Shown here: piece by piece, positions 46,004 to 55,344 of the stretch | How the letters are laid out: each line of letters starts with the position of its first letter | How positions within the stretch are numbered: position 1 is the first letter of the stretch | Source of the DNA: DATFNI01 sp963787205 | Lineage (GTDB): Bacteria; Bacteroidota; Rhodothermia; Balneolales; DATFMH01 | DNA: 64,000 bases | Direction: 5' to 3' | NCBI GenBank assembly: GCA_963787205.1 | Contig: CAWBCD010000009.1 | Coordinates: 197,726 to 261,725, forward strand | The notes under the pieces: generated by a model | What the model was told of the DNA's origin: nothing | Database searches by the model: none | The model's input: only the letters and a program-made list of their open reading frames with translations | Position numbers and translations under genes: made by a program

Positions 46004-46612
46004 ATGGCTTATACACTTCCCAAATTACCGTACGCGTACGATGCACTTGAACCAAACATTGATGCTCGCACAATGGAAATTCACCATACCAAACACCACC
46101 AGGGGTATGTGAATAAAGTCAATGCCGCCCTGGAAGGCACGGCATTTGCCGACAAGCCGATTGAAGAAGTCTTGCGCAATATCAACCAGATACCAGCGGA
46201 CAAGAAAACGGCGGTTACCAATAATGGCGGCGGACATGCAAACCACTCGCTGTTTTGGCAAATAATGACACCCAATGCCGAAAAGGCACCCAAGGGTGAT
46301 CTCGCCAATGCCATCAATGGTGCCTTTGACAGCTTTGACAATTTCAAATCCGTATTCAGCAACGCTGCCGCTACACGGTTTGGTTCGGGATGGGCCTGGC
46401 TGATCGTTAACAAAGGCGGAAAGCTGGAAGTTATTTCGACGCCCAATCAAAATAGTCCTTTGATGGATGGCAACACTCCTGTTCTGGGATTAGACGTTTG
46501 GGAACACGCCTATTATCTGAAGTATCAGAATCGTCGTCCCGATTACATTGCCGCATTCTGGAATGTCATCAACTGGAACAAAGTAGCCGAAAATTTCAAA
46601 GCAGCTAAGTAA
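46004..46612 (+). CDS. sodA: Superoxide dismutase, Mn/Fe family
   Basis: A 202-residue superoxide dismutase. The ATG at 46004 is preceded by AGAGGA; an upstream in-frame extension has no support. Metal ligands are H27 (HHTKHHQGY), H81 (GGGHANHSLFW) and the D and H of GLDVWEHAYYLKYQNRRPDY. GGGHANH and NQNSPLM point to a manganese or cambialistic type rather than strict iron (inferred). It removes superoxide in the cytosol. A terminator follows at 46643-46674. Confidence 0.95.
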   Translation: MAYTLPKLPYAYDALEPNIDARTMEIHHTKHHQGYVNKVNAALEGTAFADKPIEEVLRNINQIPADKKTAVTNNGGGHANHSLFWQIMTPNAEKAPKGDLANAINGAFDSFDNFKSVFSNAAATRFGSGWAWLIVNKGGKLEVISTPNQNSPLMDGNTPVLGLDVWEHAYYLKYQNRRPDYIAAFWNVINWNKVAENFKAAK

Positions 46613-46642
46613 TTGGCTGACTGAGTATCAAATTTCAGTTGA

Positions 46643-46674
46643 ATGGGTATCTCGTGAGAGATGCCCATTTTTTT
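46643..46674 (+). terminator. Terminator after sod
   Basis: ATGGGTATCTC (46643-46653) pairs with GAGATGCCCAT (46658-46668), one mismatch, with a four-base loop, followed by seven T. Confidence 0.8.
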
Positions 46675-46817
46675 GATTCGTGGCTCTCAATACTCCATAC
46701 TCACGACTCAATACTCATTTTCGTGCACTAAAAAACAATGAATTTCGTATATTCAATCTAAATAGACTATCAAATCTGTCTAAAGGAAAATTTAGAATCG
46801 AATAAAGAGGTAATAGC

Positions 46818-47258
46818 ATGCAATTCGGAATGGGATTTAACGTCGACTGGATGCGTGAAGAACTCACAGACCTGGGTATCAAAGAATTGTTAACCCCATC
46901 AGATGTCGACGAGGCGATGAACACGGCAAAAGAAGGAACAACCCTGCTGGTTATAAATTCAGTATGTGGTTGCGCGGCAGGAAATGCGCGGCCGGCTGTA
47001 AAGGTTGCGCTCGAGAATGCAAAGACACCGGATAACCTGATCACTGTTTTTGCAGGACAGGACAAAGAGGCGACAGCTCATGCCCGCAGTTATTTCAGTG
47101 AATTTCCACCTTCCTCACCCAGCTTTGCTTTTTTCAAAGATGGTGAGATCAAGGCTATGATTCCGCGTCACCGCATCGAAGGTCGGTCAGCAGACGAAGT
47201 TGCTGCTGATCTGAAAATGGTTTTTGATGCCTTTTGTGAAGAAAAAGTCGCAAAATAA
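46818..47258 (+). CDS. Bacilliredoxin (BrxA/BrxB, YphP/YqiW family)
   Basis: A 146-residue thioredoxin-like protein with the family's CGC active site (NSVCGCAAGNARPAV, near 53-56) and the PSSPSFAFFKDGEIKAMIPRHRIEGRSA pattern. In Firmicutes these proteins remove bacillithiol from protein thiols. The gene has a good ribosome site (AAGAGGTAAT) and its own terminator. It implies that the cell makes bacillithiol or a relative (inferred). Confidence 0.92.
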   Translation: MQFGMGFNVDWMREELTDLGIKELLTPSDVDEAMNTAKEGTTLLVINSVCGCAAGNARPAVKVALENAKTPDNLITVFAGQDKEATAHARSYFSEFPPSSPSFAFFKDGEIKAMIPRHRIEGRSADEVAADLKMVFDAFCEEKVAK

Positions 47259-47280
47259 TTCGTCTACATATTTCAGAAAA

Positions 47281-47316
47281 AGGCCGTCCTGAAGCTTTTG
47301 GGACGGCCTTTTTTAT
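47281..47316 (+). terminator. Terminator after bacilliredoxin gene
   Basis: AGGCCGTCC (47281-47289) / GGACGGCCT (47301-47309) followed by a run of T to 47314. Confidence 0.85.
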
Positions 47317-47354
47317 TTGGCGATATATAAGATACCACACTAAAAAATCCCCTC

Positions 47355-47405
47355 ACTGTCATTACGACCGAGCAAAGTCCCGACGAGTCGGGAGAGGAAT
47401 CTATC
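47355..47405. repeat. Fragment of a palindromic intergenic repeat
   Basis: TGTCATTACGACCGAGCAAAG, followed by CGACGAGTCGGGAGAGGAATCTAT, has the form of common dispersed repeats of the type TGTCATTGCGA..GAAGCAATCT. It resembles the arms of the element at 39974-40141. Non-coding; both ends are ragged. Confidence 0.45.
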
Positions 47406-47468
47406 ATCGCCATGGTCGTTATCCTCATTAAACATATGGTATCAATTCATCGACACCCTTTTTCAGAT

Positions 47469-47483
47469 AAACCTGTCAGGTTT
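47469..47483. repeat. Short palindrome AAACCTGTCAGGTTT
   Basis: A 15-base perfect palindrome around a central T, eight bases before the end of the broken protease gene. It shares CCTG.CAGG with the perfect palindrome at 51742-51779, so the two appear to be one repeat family. Confidence 0.5.
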
Positions 47484-47490
47484 GGAGCTC

Positions 47491-49255
47491 TCACTTCATC
47501 AGCAACAGCTTCTTCGTCAGTTGGGTAACCTTGCCTGATTTATCGGTTATGATCATCCGCTCCAGGTAGGTACCGCTGGAGAGTTGGGAGGCATCGAAGG
47601 TTTTTCGGTATTTACCTGCCGTCTGATTCGCATCGACCAGGGTGGCCACCTGCTGACCAAGGATGTTATAGATCATCAGCTTGACATGGGCTGGTTTGGC
47701 CAGTGAGTAGTTCAGCACCGTGGTGGGGTTGAACGGATTTGGTGTAGGATCAGAAAGTGAAGTGATGGCATTGGTATGATTAAAGTAGGCATAAAAGGTG
47801 TCGGAAGCGGTTTTGCTGTCAGCATCAGTGATGGTTACCTTCAGTTCCACTTCATAGATGGAGGAGCTGTAGGTCATGCCCTCGCTTTGTTGGTTTCCGA
47901 AATTGGACCAGCTGGTCCAGCTCCCGCCTCCCCAGGGAACATAGCGCATTTGCCAGTTGTACTGATAAGGAGTAGTGCCACCGGATGGATTGGCCGTCCA
48001 GATAGGGTAAGTATATGGCTGTACCTCGGTCGGACCGGAGATATAGACTGAGAGAGGCTGTGGTGGAGTACCTGGTGTGCCGAGTACGGTGTATTGCGTC
48101 GGAAATACCGTCGGATCAAACGGAACCCATTGATCAACAGTTTGCCCACTTTCTACATTTGTGCGCAGATAAGAGAAGAAAGTGTCGATATCCATGGATG
48201 TTGGGGAAATGGATTCATACATATAAGGCGAGGCATCATTGGGATTGGCACCGGAATATCCCTTGTCGGTAACACTGAGCCAGGCCCAGGGAGTTTGGCT
48301 GTACGAATAGGTAGTCGACCCTTCCAGTTTATAGACGTCAGCATAGTAATGTCCTGCCGCCAGACCGGGCGCCGGATCGTTGGTGAAGGTTCGTTATCCG
48401 AATACCCGGCTTGTGCACCTGTGTTTGCCATCGCTCCTACATCTTCTATCCACGGTCCGAATGTTTGAGGACTGATATTCGGCAACCCATTTTCCGCACT
48501 GGCAACTATAAATAGTGCACCATTTTCATAGCCGTTTTTGAAAGCGTCATAAAGACTCTGACTAAAATAGGGAAAATGCCAGCTACAATTAATCACATTT
48601 ACATTATCCGTGATGGCAGCATTAACAGATTGTACGGTAGTTGGAATGTCGTCTAATTCATAAGAATAGATGCCTGCATACCAATCTACGCCTGCAATCC
48701 CATGAGTATTATTTGAATTGGCCGCCGCGATTCAGGCAACGTGGGTACCATGAAAATAATATACCGGAGATGTTCGCTTGACCCTTCCTGTCAAATCTTC
48801 GTGCGTTGACAAGACACCAGTATCAATAATTCCAAGTTTCACCGAACTACTCCCGGTTGTTATTGACCAGGCGTCTGTAGCATCTATATCCTCTCCGGAT
48901 GTACCACCAGCCTGACCCGTATTTTTAAGATTCCATTGTTTATAGAAATATTGATCGTTCGGCGTTACCGGGTTACCATTAAGATCCGGATGCTGGTTCT
49001 TTTCGGCATACGTTACAAAAGGCAGCTTTTCCAACCTGCTGATCAGGGAGTCCCGGTTTTCACCTGCGGGCAGTTCTACACGAAAATACTGTGTGTAATC
49101 CGGGAAATGGATGGCCCGGCCGTTTGGGGTGTGTTTCAGAGTGTCTGCCGCTGCAAAGTCAGGCAGCGCCCTGGTAAGCCCTGTAACCTGAAACCTGTCG
49201 AGTTGTTGCTGCATTCCGTCTGCATACTTTTTAATTCTTCAGATTCTTATGTCAT
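47491..49255 (-). pseudogene. Broken subtilisin-like (S8) protease with C-terminal sorting domain
   Basis: Minus-strand remains in order: a ribosome site AGGAGG with ATG (49255) that hits a stop at codon three; an S8 propeptide-like part and IIDTGVLSTHEDL (catalytic Asp) to HGTHVA at 48734; then an in-frame TGA (48732-48734) where the family has Gly (GTHVAG), continuing IAAANSNNTHGIAGVDW; then, near 48395, a shift of reading frame to the C-terminal part. The Ser motif (GTSMA) is not found, so a deletion probably removed it. The end carries NPFNPTTVLNYSLAKPAHVKLMIYN, a secretion sorting domain. At least three separate lesions make expression of active enzyme unlikely. Confidence 0.85.
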
Positions 49256-49272
49256 AGGCCTCCTCCTTTCAC

Positions 49273-50310
49273 TTAATCTGCAAAAATATGTTTATCCGAG
49301 CCGTCGGCCCGCATGATCCAGAGTTTGCCGTTGCCGTACTGGTGCGTGTGGATATAGGAAAAGCGCACATACAGGATATACTTGCCGTCCGGGCTCCAGC
49401 AGGGCTCCCAGCCGCCGTTGGAAGTTAGTTGTTTCAGGTGTGTTCCGTCTTTATTTACCACCCAAACCTGGCCATCTCCGTTGTTAGGGGGATGGGTCCA
49501 GTACAACAGCTTCTGTCCGTCCGGAGAGAACACAGGATCCCGGATACCTGCCTCATTATGGGCAATCGTATGTATCTGCCTGGTCAGGGTATCCAGAATG
49601 ACCAGATTGACATGGCCCTCCATATTTGTAAAAGTTACAGTGGCAATTTCCCGACCATTGACTGGTGACCAATCCGTATAATTTGGCAAGGGAAACTGGT
49701 GGAACAACAGATGGGGAACTTTTTGGCCATCGGCGGACACGATCCACAAGCCTTCGGTCTCTTTGGGGTGATCGACCGTATAGACTACCGTTTTAGCATC
49801 CGGGCTCATGGAAGGGTAAACCACGAAAGGATCCAGGGTATCAGTCAAAGGGATAATCTTTTTATCCGGGAAAGAGATTTTGATGATTTGCCGGGACCCG
49901 TAAGAAGCTACGATCCATTTTGCATCCGGGCTCCAACGGTATGTGATAATATCAGCTCCCTGGTGAAACAGTTCCATTTTCCCGGAACCATACTTCATCA
50001 AATAAATTCCGGCAGAATCAATAACCGGGTTTCCATTGCTATCTTCCGGTGTGTAACCAAATAAAATCCAATTGTTGCTTCCCCATTGAGGGTTACCATA
50101 ATACGGGTGGTTGGTTGGACTTAGCCCTAAACTGGGTTTATTATTTTTATTCTGGTTAGTCGTGTTCTGGCAGCCGGCCAGTAGCAATGCCCCCAATAGC
50201 AGGCTTAAAAATCCAGGAAAAGCATGTCGCACGTTGTATTGATGTGTCATGATCAAATTCGCAAACTTCTGATAAGATTCGTATTTACTATATTTCTGTT
50301 TTCTATCCAT
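49273..50310 (-). CDS. TolB-like propeller lipoprotein, copy A
   Basis: A protein of about 345 residues with a lipobox (LLLAGC) near residue 44 and TolB/WD40-like blades (WSPDAKWIVASYG, MSPDAKTVVYTV, FSPDGQKLLYWT, WSPDGKYILYVR). I prefer ATG 50310, preceded by AGAAAGGAAATCGCT; a second Met at 50250 would shorten the signal peptide to a more normal length. It sits on the envelope, possibly as a binding protein; the partner is unknown. It shares its final 18 residues with a leftover fragment immediately upstream (50327-50388). Confidence 0.78.
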   Translation of the reverse strand: MDRKQKYSKYESYQKFANLIMTHQYNVRHAFPGFLSLLLGALLLAGCQNTTNQNKNNKPSLGLSPTNHPYYGNPQWGSNNWILFGYTPEDSNGNPVIDSAGIYLMKYGSGKMELFHQGADIITYRWSPDAKWIVASYGSRQIIKISFPDKKIIPLTDTLDPFVVYPSMSPDAKTVVYTVDHPKETEGLWIVSADGQKVPHLLFHQFPLPNYTDWSPVNGREIATVTFTNMEGHVNLVILDTLTRQIHTIAHNEAGIRDPVFSPDGQKLLYWTHPPNNGDGQVWVVNKDGTHLKQLTSNGGWEPCWSPDGKYILYVRFSYIHTHQYGNGKLWIMRADGSDKHIFAD

Positions 50311-50326
50311 AGCGATTTCCTTTCTG

Positions 50327-50388
50327 TTAGCCCGCAAAGATATGCTTATCCGAACCGTCGGCCCGTATGATCCAGAGTTTGCCATTAC
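50327..50388 (-). pseudogene. Leftover 3' end of a TolB-like paralogue
   Basis: Read on the minus strand it encodes GNGKLWIIRADGSDKHIFAG and a stop, nearly the same as the C-terminus of the gene at 49273-50310 (GNGKLWIMRADGSDKHIFAD). The rest of the paralogue is missing, and a small GC-rich palindrome (CCCCGCTAAGCGGGG, 50391-50405) follows. It is the trace of a tandem duplicate that was later deleted. Confidence 0.75.
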
Positions 50389-50498
50389 AACCCCGCTAAG
50401 CGGGGCGGGAAATGAGGTCCCGGGCCGGGGATTCGTTTTTTCCCGAATAAACGGGAACAAGGGTTTTTTTTACTTGGAGTTCATTCTATATATGCAAA

Positions 50499-51536
50499 TC
50501 ACCTCCTTTTCCAACTGACGGCTAAGGCATTTGTGAAATAAGATGGTGTAATCTCAGCAAGATTGCTTCCGTCTTTATTTATTACATAAATTTTTCCTGA
50601 GGCATTGAATAATATTTTCTTAGAATCACCTGACCAGGCGGCTATATTATTGAACGTCCGATTTGTGGTTGGTAGAATCTTTGCACTGTTCCCTTCTCCG
50701 TCAGAAATGAAAAGTTCCTGCCTTTTACCACCCCAGGAGGTGTAAACGATATGTCTGTGGTCCGGACTCCACATAGCATTGTAACTGGTAACCGTATCAG
50801 GCGTAATTTGTTTTTGCAACTTCCCGTCACTTGATGAAAAAATATTCACTGTTGTTCGAGAATCTTTCTTCGACCAGTCATGTTCAGAAGCCAAAAACAG
50901 CTTCCCGTCTGGTGACCAATCGCTTACATCTTCACTTATATTCATGCTTTTTGTTATCCTTTTTTCATTATTTCCGCCCACATCGATTACAAAAATATCA
51001 TTATTATCCACTGCCTCCGGAACCATCAGTCTTGTATAGGCAATACTTTTGGAATCCGACGACCAGACAGGATCCGACGTTCCGCCATATTCCACCTTTC
51101 CTCCTGTTGAATCAACCGTATCAAACCATTGGGGGGTTAACTGGTAGCGGTGGCTACCATCGGCATTCATGATGAAAATGACATGACGGAATGATGGATA
51201 GGTCAGTGAATCCCCGATCAGTGAGACCACGGCAATCTTGCTGCCATCTGGCGACCATTTGGCATCGAGGATGGGAAAATTCGGATCTTTTGTCAGTTGT
51301 TGGACATTACTGCCATTTTCATTCATGCTGTAAAGCTGATCGGTTCCGCTGTTGTCGGAGATGAAAAGGATAGGACCAGGTTTTACAGGAAAGCGCTTCC
51401 CAGAATCAGCCGGATTATGGCTGCATGCGGACAAGAAAACTACCAACATTCCGGAGAAAAGTAAATAACAATAACGAAAAATAGCTCCTAAAATCGTCTC
51501 TTGCTGATTAACCAATGCACACAGGACATCACACAT
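50499..51536 (-). CDS. TolB-like propeller lipoprotein, copy B
   Basis: A 345-residue putative lipoprotein with lipobox (VVFLSAC, Cys near 38) and repeated TolB-type blades: PILDAKWSPDGSKIAVVS, DPVWSSDSKSIAYTR, VSDWSPDGKLFLASE, NAMWSPDHRHIVYTS and IAAWSGDSKKILFNASG. The DGSNLAEITPSYF end is similar in style to copy A but the sequences have diverged. Function unknown; probably outside the cytoplasmic membrane. It reads toward the leftover fragment and copy A. Confidence 0.8.
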   Translation of the reverse strand: MCDVLCALVNQQETILGAIFRYCYLLFSGMLVVFLSACSHNPADSGKRFPVKPGPILFISDNSGTDQLYSMNENGSNVQQLTKDPNFPILDAKWSPDGSKIAVVSLIGDSLTYPSFRHVIFIMNADGSHRYQLTPQWFDTVDSTGGKVEYGGTSDPVWSSDSKSIAYTRLMVPEAVDNNDIFVIDVGGNNEKRITKSMNISEDVSDWSPDGKLFLASEHDWSKKDSRTTVNIFSSSDGKLQKQITPDTVTSYNAMWSPDHRHIVYTSWGGKRQELFISDGEGNSAKILPTTNRTFNNIAAWSGDSKKILFNASGKIYVINKDGSNLAEITPSYFTNALAVSWKRR

Positions 51537-51696
51537 ACTCTCTCCATTATCTTACAATAGTTACGTGCATAGTAAAAAAATAGAATAAACAAGGGGCAAC
51601 TTTTTTATACGAATATCAAATCCTTATTCCTACGGCAAGACGTTACAAGTTATTTCCGTATCTAACATGTACAGTCCGGATCCAAACTTAGATAAA

Positions 51697-51731
51697 ATAA
51701 GGGATGCAGATTGGATCGCTTCATCCCTTAT
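51697..51731 (-). terminator. Terminator after the tricorn-type protease gene
   Basis: ATAAGGGATG (51697-51706) and CATCCCTTAT (51722-51731) form a perfect 10-base stem. On the minus strand, downstream of the protease stop, the stem is followed by TTTATC. It is adjacent to the perfect palindrome at 51742-51779. Confidence 0.6.
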
Positions 51732-51741
51732 CGAGTACATG

Positions 51742-51779
51742 TAATACCCTGACAGGGTCCAGACCCTGTCAGGGTATTA
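51742..51779. repeat. Perfect 38-base palindrome
   Basis: TAATACCCTGACAGGGTC (51742-51759) is followed after two bases by its exact reverse complement (51762-51779). There is no T run. The CCCTGACAGGG core is a typical dispersed intergenic palindrome in this bacterial group. It lies ten bases beyond the protease stop codon. Confidence 0.85.
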
Positions 51780-51788
51780 GGTAGAACG

Positions 51789-54700
51789 CTATTTACCGGT
51801 CTCTTTCAACATTTCCTTAACCGCAGCCTTGAGTTGCGGATCTTCTCCACTCAACACTTTGCTATATGGGTTTCTCACTTCAATATCCGGTTCAAGCTGA
51901 TGGTTCTCGGTGAAATGATTCTCGCCAATTCCTTTAGAAGCCACCATCGGGATACCAAAGATGATGGAAGGATTGATCTGGCGTTCCCACCAAACGGCGG
52001 TTCCGGTTCCGGGGACAGGCATACCGATAAGCTTCCCGATCCCCAGCTCCTTATAGATATAGGGGAACATAAACGCATCGGAGTAGTTGCTCTGGCTCAT
52101 GAGCACGCAGCTCGGCTTGTCCCACTTATTGGAAGATTCGCCGCCCGGTACGACATGACCCTGGGGCGCAAACTGCATGTAAAGCTTGCCATTCAGGAAC
52201 GTAACAAGATCATCGTGCAGCCAGCCGCCGCCGTTGAAACGCGTGTCGACGATGAGTGCTTTTTTGTTGAAGTTCTTACCGAGCACTTTGCCGAATACGG
52301 TGCGGTAGCTTGGATCATTCATGGCTTCCACATGTACATAGCCGATCTGGCCGTTTGAAAGACTGTCGGTCATCTTCTGCATGGTGTGGACCCAGCGATC
52401 ATACATCAGTGAATTCTCTTTACCCATGGGAATCGGTTTGATGACTTCATCCCACGTTTTCTTCGTGTGGGGATCCCTGAACGTGAGGCGTGTAAACGAG
52501 TCAGCTTTATGATTCAGGAGCTTTGCCCAATCGAAATCGTTTGTGATTTGCTGACCATCAATCTTTTCGAGGATATCACCTTGTTTAACTTTTGTGTCAG
52601 CATTATCCATCGGTCCACCAGTAATGATGTCCTCAACCACGAGACCATTGCCGCCCTTGGTTTGATCATATAACATACCAAGAGAAGCCGTTTGATCAGG
52701 ATTATCCGGGCTTGGACGGAAGTAACATCCGGTATGTGAAACGTCCAGTTCACCAAGCATTTCACTCAGCAGCGTACAAAAATCACGATCGTTATTGACC
52801 GATGGGAGCAGGCTGCTGTAATGCTCGTAATAATATTTCCAGTCGACGCCCTGCAGATTCGGATCGAACAGTTTCTTTCGCACTTGCTGCCATGCATGAT
52901 GTAAGATATAAGAGCGCTCACCTGCAGCATCCAGGTCAACATTGGCATTAATGGAAAGAGGTTTAACGCTTCCGTCCGCAATCTTTACTTTGCTGATCCG
53001 GCCGCCGGCTAGAACGAAGATGTTCTTTCCGTCTTTGTCGATCTCCAGGCTACCACCGCTCGGCGAGCCGAGATGAGCCAGAACTTTCGTGTCGTGGGTA
53101 CGCGGTTCTGTCTGCCAGAGATCATATCCTTTTTCATACTTGGCGAGGTAGAAAAGCTTCTCTCCATCTTTGGATAACACAAAATCACTGAGCAGAGACG
53201 AGTTGATTGTCAGACGTTTCGTACGGCTATCCAGGTTTTCAAGGTTAAGAGTCAGCGGTTCGGTCTTCTCGTCTTTATCCTTGTCTTTTGCTTTTTCCTC
53301 TTTTGTCTTCGTAGAGTCCTTCTTTTCCTCTTCCTTGAGCAAGTCGAAATCCTCTTTACTCAAATTGTATCGATCGAAGGCTTTCTGGTCGAAAAACATG
53401 GCATAGATGTCTCCCTGGCTTCCACGGCTCAGGTTTTTCATTCCTTCACGATCGGAAATCCAGGCCATCATTTTGCCATCCATTCCCCATTTCGGGAGAC
53501 CATCATCGAATCCGCTTTCTGTGAGATTGTGCCGTTCACCGCTGCCGTCAGCTTTCACAAGATCAATCTCGCTTCGTACAAAAGTCCCCTCGTTCGACTG
53601 TGCGAGGATCCATTTGCTGTCAGGCGACCACATGAAATACTGATCTCCGTCGGCATAGGAATAATTGACTCCTTTTGGGATGACGGTTACGGTCTTGTGT
53701 GAATCCAAATCATAAACTTTCAGGATGTTTCTTTCTTCGAGATACGCAATTTTTTTGCCATCAGGTGAATAGCGTGGCTGGAACTCGTCTTTCTTGGTCG
53801 CTACAACTGGATCGTTATCAACTACCGTAGACGCGTAAAAGTAAGGCTCACTCTCATTGGCAATGTGCAGCTTGTCTATATCCCAGTTGCCGTTCTTTTC
53901 GACAGAGTAGATAATGGAGCGCCCATCCGGACTAAATTCAATCATTCGTTCCTGGTACGGAGTATTCGTCAGTCGCTTGGTTGTATGTCCGTCAGCTGAT
54001 GTAGCAAAGATATCGCCACGATAAACGAACGCCACTTCTTTTCCATTAGGTGAAAGATCCATTTCACTGATTTGCCTGTTGGCAACTGACAACGTCTGTG
54101 TGGCTTGCTGGGCGAAATCTGCCTGAATCGTAATATTCACCTTTTGAGGTTGCTGCCCCTGGGTAAGCGTGTAGATGCCGCCGTCATGTTTGAAACACAA
54201 TGTACCAGCCTGTGAGCGAGTGAGACCGCGCACCGGGTTCTTTTTATAATGTGTTAATTGCGTAACCTGATTGGGATCGGACAGTGAAGACTGAAACACA
54301 TTCATGTTATCACTGTTTTGCTCACTCAGGTAGTAATACGTGTTACCGTCGCCCCAAACGGGCTCCATGTCATTTCCCTTAAAATGGGTCAGTTGCGTGT
54401 ATTGTTTGGTCTTGAAGTTATATTTCCAGATGTCGCGCGTCACGGATGCGCGTTCATGCTTGCGCTGTTCGCTCTCGTACCCCTTGCGGTCCTGGAAGAT
54501 GATCTCGTCGCCGCTCTTATTATATTGTGCATACTGTGTCCCGGCAGAATTGATCATGATGGACCGCCCGCCGTTAACAGGAACCGTATACAGCTTCATA
54601 AAAAGAGAAGGAATGGGAAATCGGACAGATGTGTATATGTCCTTACGTGCGGTTCCGAAAATGATGTTTTTATCGTCCGTCGTAAAATCCGACGGAATAT

Positions 54701-55031
54701 CTGATGCGGAATTGTACGTAAGGCGTGTTGCGGGCCCGCCGTTCGATGCCATCACAAATACATCAAAATTGCCATGCCGGTCTGAAGCAAAGGCGATGTA
54801 CTTTCCATTATGACTCCAAACCGGGTGTCCCTCGTAGGCAGCAGTCATAGTCAGGGGAATTGCCGTACCGCCAGAAGCCGGTACCTTGAAAATATCTCCC
54901 TTATACTCAAAGGCAATCCATTGTCCATCAGGAGAGATGGCAGGATGCGTGACCCACATCGGATCGTTGCTGGTTTGGGCCATCACCAGTAGTGGCCAGA
55001 ATAAAAATAGAAGTAACCAATAACGTTTCAT
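51789..55031 (-). CDS. Tricorn-type protease with N-terminal propellers and C-terminal S41 domain
   Basis: About 1080 residues from ATG 55031, which gives a normal signal peptide (RYWLLLFLFWPLLVMAQ); an upstream in-frame extension is unlikely. The N-terminal ~640 residues carry TolB/DPP6-like blades (ISPDGQWIAFEYKGDIF, WSHNGKYIAFASDRHGN, FSPDGRSIIYSVEKNG), then a charged linker (near 585-605, KEEEKKDSTKTKEEKAKDK), a PDZ-like part (DILEKIDGQQIT) and an S41 peptidase domain with VDTRFNGGGW and the Ser loop MSQSNYSDAFMFPY. Exported peptide degradation is likely. It is divergent from hflK. Confidence 0.92.
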   Translation of the reverse strand: MKRYWLLLFLFWPLLVMAQTSNDPMWVTHPAISPDGQWIAFEYKGDIFKVPASGGTAIPLTMTAAYEGHPVWSHNGKYIAFASDRHGNFDVFVMASNGGPATRLTYNSASDIPSDFTTDDKNIIFGTARKDIYTSVRFPIPSLFMKLYTVPVNGGRSIMINSAGTQYAQYNKSGDEIIFQDRKGYESEQRKHERASVTRDIWKYNFKTKQYTQLTHFKGNDMEPVWGDGNTYYYLSEQNSDNMNVFQSSLSDPNQVTQLTHYKKNPVRGLTRSQAGTLCFKHDGGIYTLTQGQQPQKVNITIQADFAQQATQTLSVANRQISEMDLSPNGKEVAFVYRGDIFATSADGHTTKRLTNTPYQERMIEFSPDGRSIIYSVEKNGNWDIDKLHIANESEPYFYASTVVDNDPVVATKKDEFQPRYSPDGKKIAYLEERNILKVYDLDSHKTVTVIPKGVNYSYADGDQYFMWSPDSKWILAQSNEGTFVRSEIDLVKADGSGERHNLTESGFDDGLPKWGMDGKMMAWISDREGMKNLSRGSQGDIYAMFFDQKAFDRYNLSKEDFDLLKEEEKKDSTKTKEEKAKDKDKDEKTEPLTLNLENLDSRTKRLTINSSLLSDFVLSKDGEKLFYLAKYEKGYDLWQTEPRTHDTKVLAHLGSPSGGSLEIDKDGKNIFVLAGGRISKVKIADGSVKPLSINANVDLDAAGERSYILHHAWQQVRKKLFDPNLQGVDWKYYYEHYSSLLPSVNNDRDFCTLLSEMLGELDVSHTGCYFRPSPDNPDQTASLGMLYDQTKGGNGLVVEDIITGGPMDNADTKVKQGDILEKIDGQQITNDFDWAKLLNHKADSFTRLTFRDPHTKKTWDEVIKPIPMGKENSLMYDRWVHTMQKMTDSLSNGQIGYVHVEAMNDPSYRTVFGKVLGKNFNKKALIVDTRFNGGGWLHDDLVTFLNGKLYMQFAPQGHVVPGGESSNKWDKPSCVLMSQSNYSDAFMFPYIYKELGIGKLIGMPVPGTGTAVWWERQINPSIIFGIPMVASKGIGENHFTENHQLEPDIEVRNPYSKVLSGEDPQLKAAVKEMLKETGK

Positions 55032-55344
55032 GATAACTATAGTTTGTACGTGTTGTCGACAGACAAATGTCATTAGGGGAGGGTACAGAAAAATCATGAA
55101 GCAGATTGTCCAAATCAAAGCCAATCCAACATCTATCACAGTTATGCCCTCCGGTATCATTTCGACGGATAATTAGCATAAGAGTTTCCAAATGGCAATC
55201 AAATTTTCCCTTTTTTTACATTTTTTATTATTGCGATATCTGTAATCGCCACGCGGCGAAAGGATTAGTTATACGAATTGGCTTGAGTCATGAAATGAGT
55301 ATATTGGTAACAGCATTTTTAAAAATTAGGAGGAGAGGGAAAAA

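Noticed and set aside
48732..48734. TGA in the protease as a recoded codon
   Set aside because: The same gene has a start-proximal stop and a frame change, and no SECIS-like or other recoding signal is seen; a nonsense mutation is simpler.
55032..55160. N-terminal extension of the tricorn-type protease
   Set aside because: The internal ATG gives a proper signal peptide; the extension would put a second hydrophobic stretch before it and has no support.
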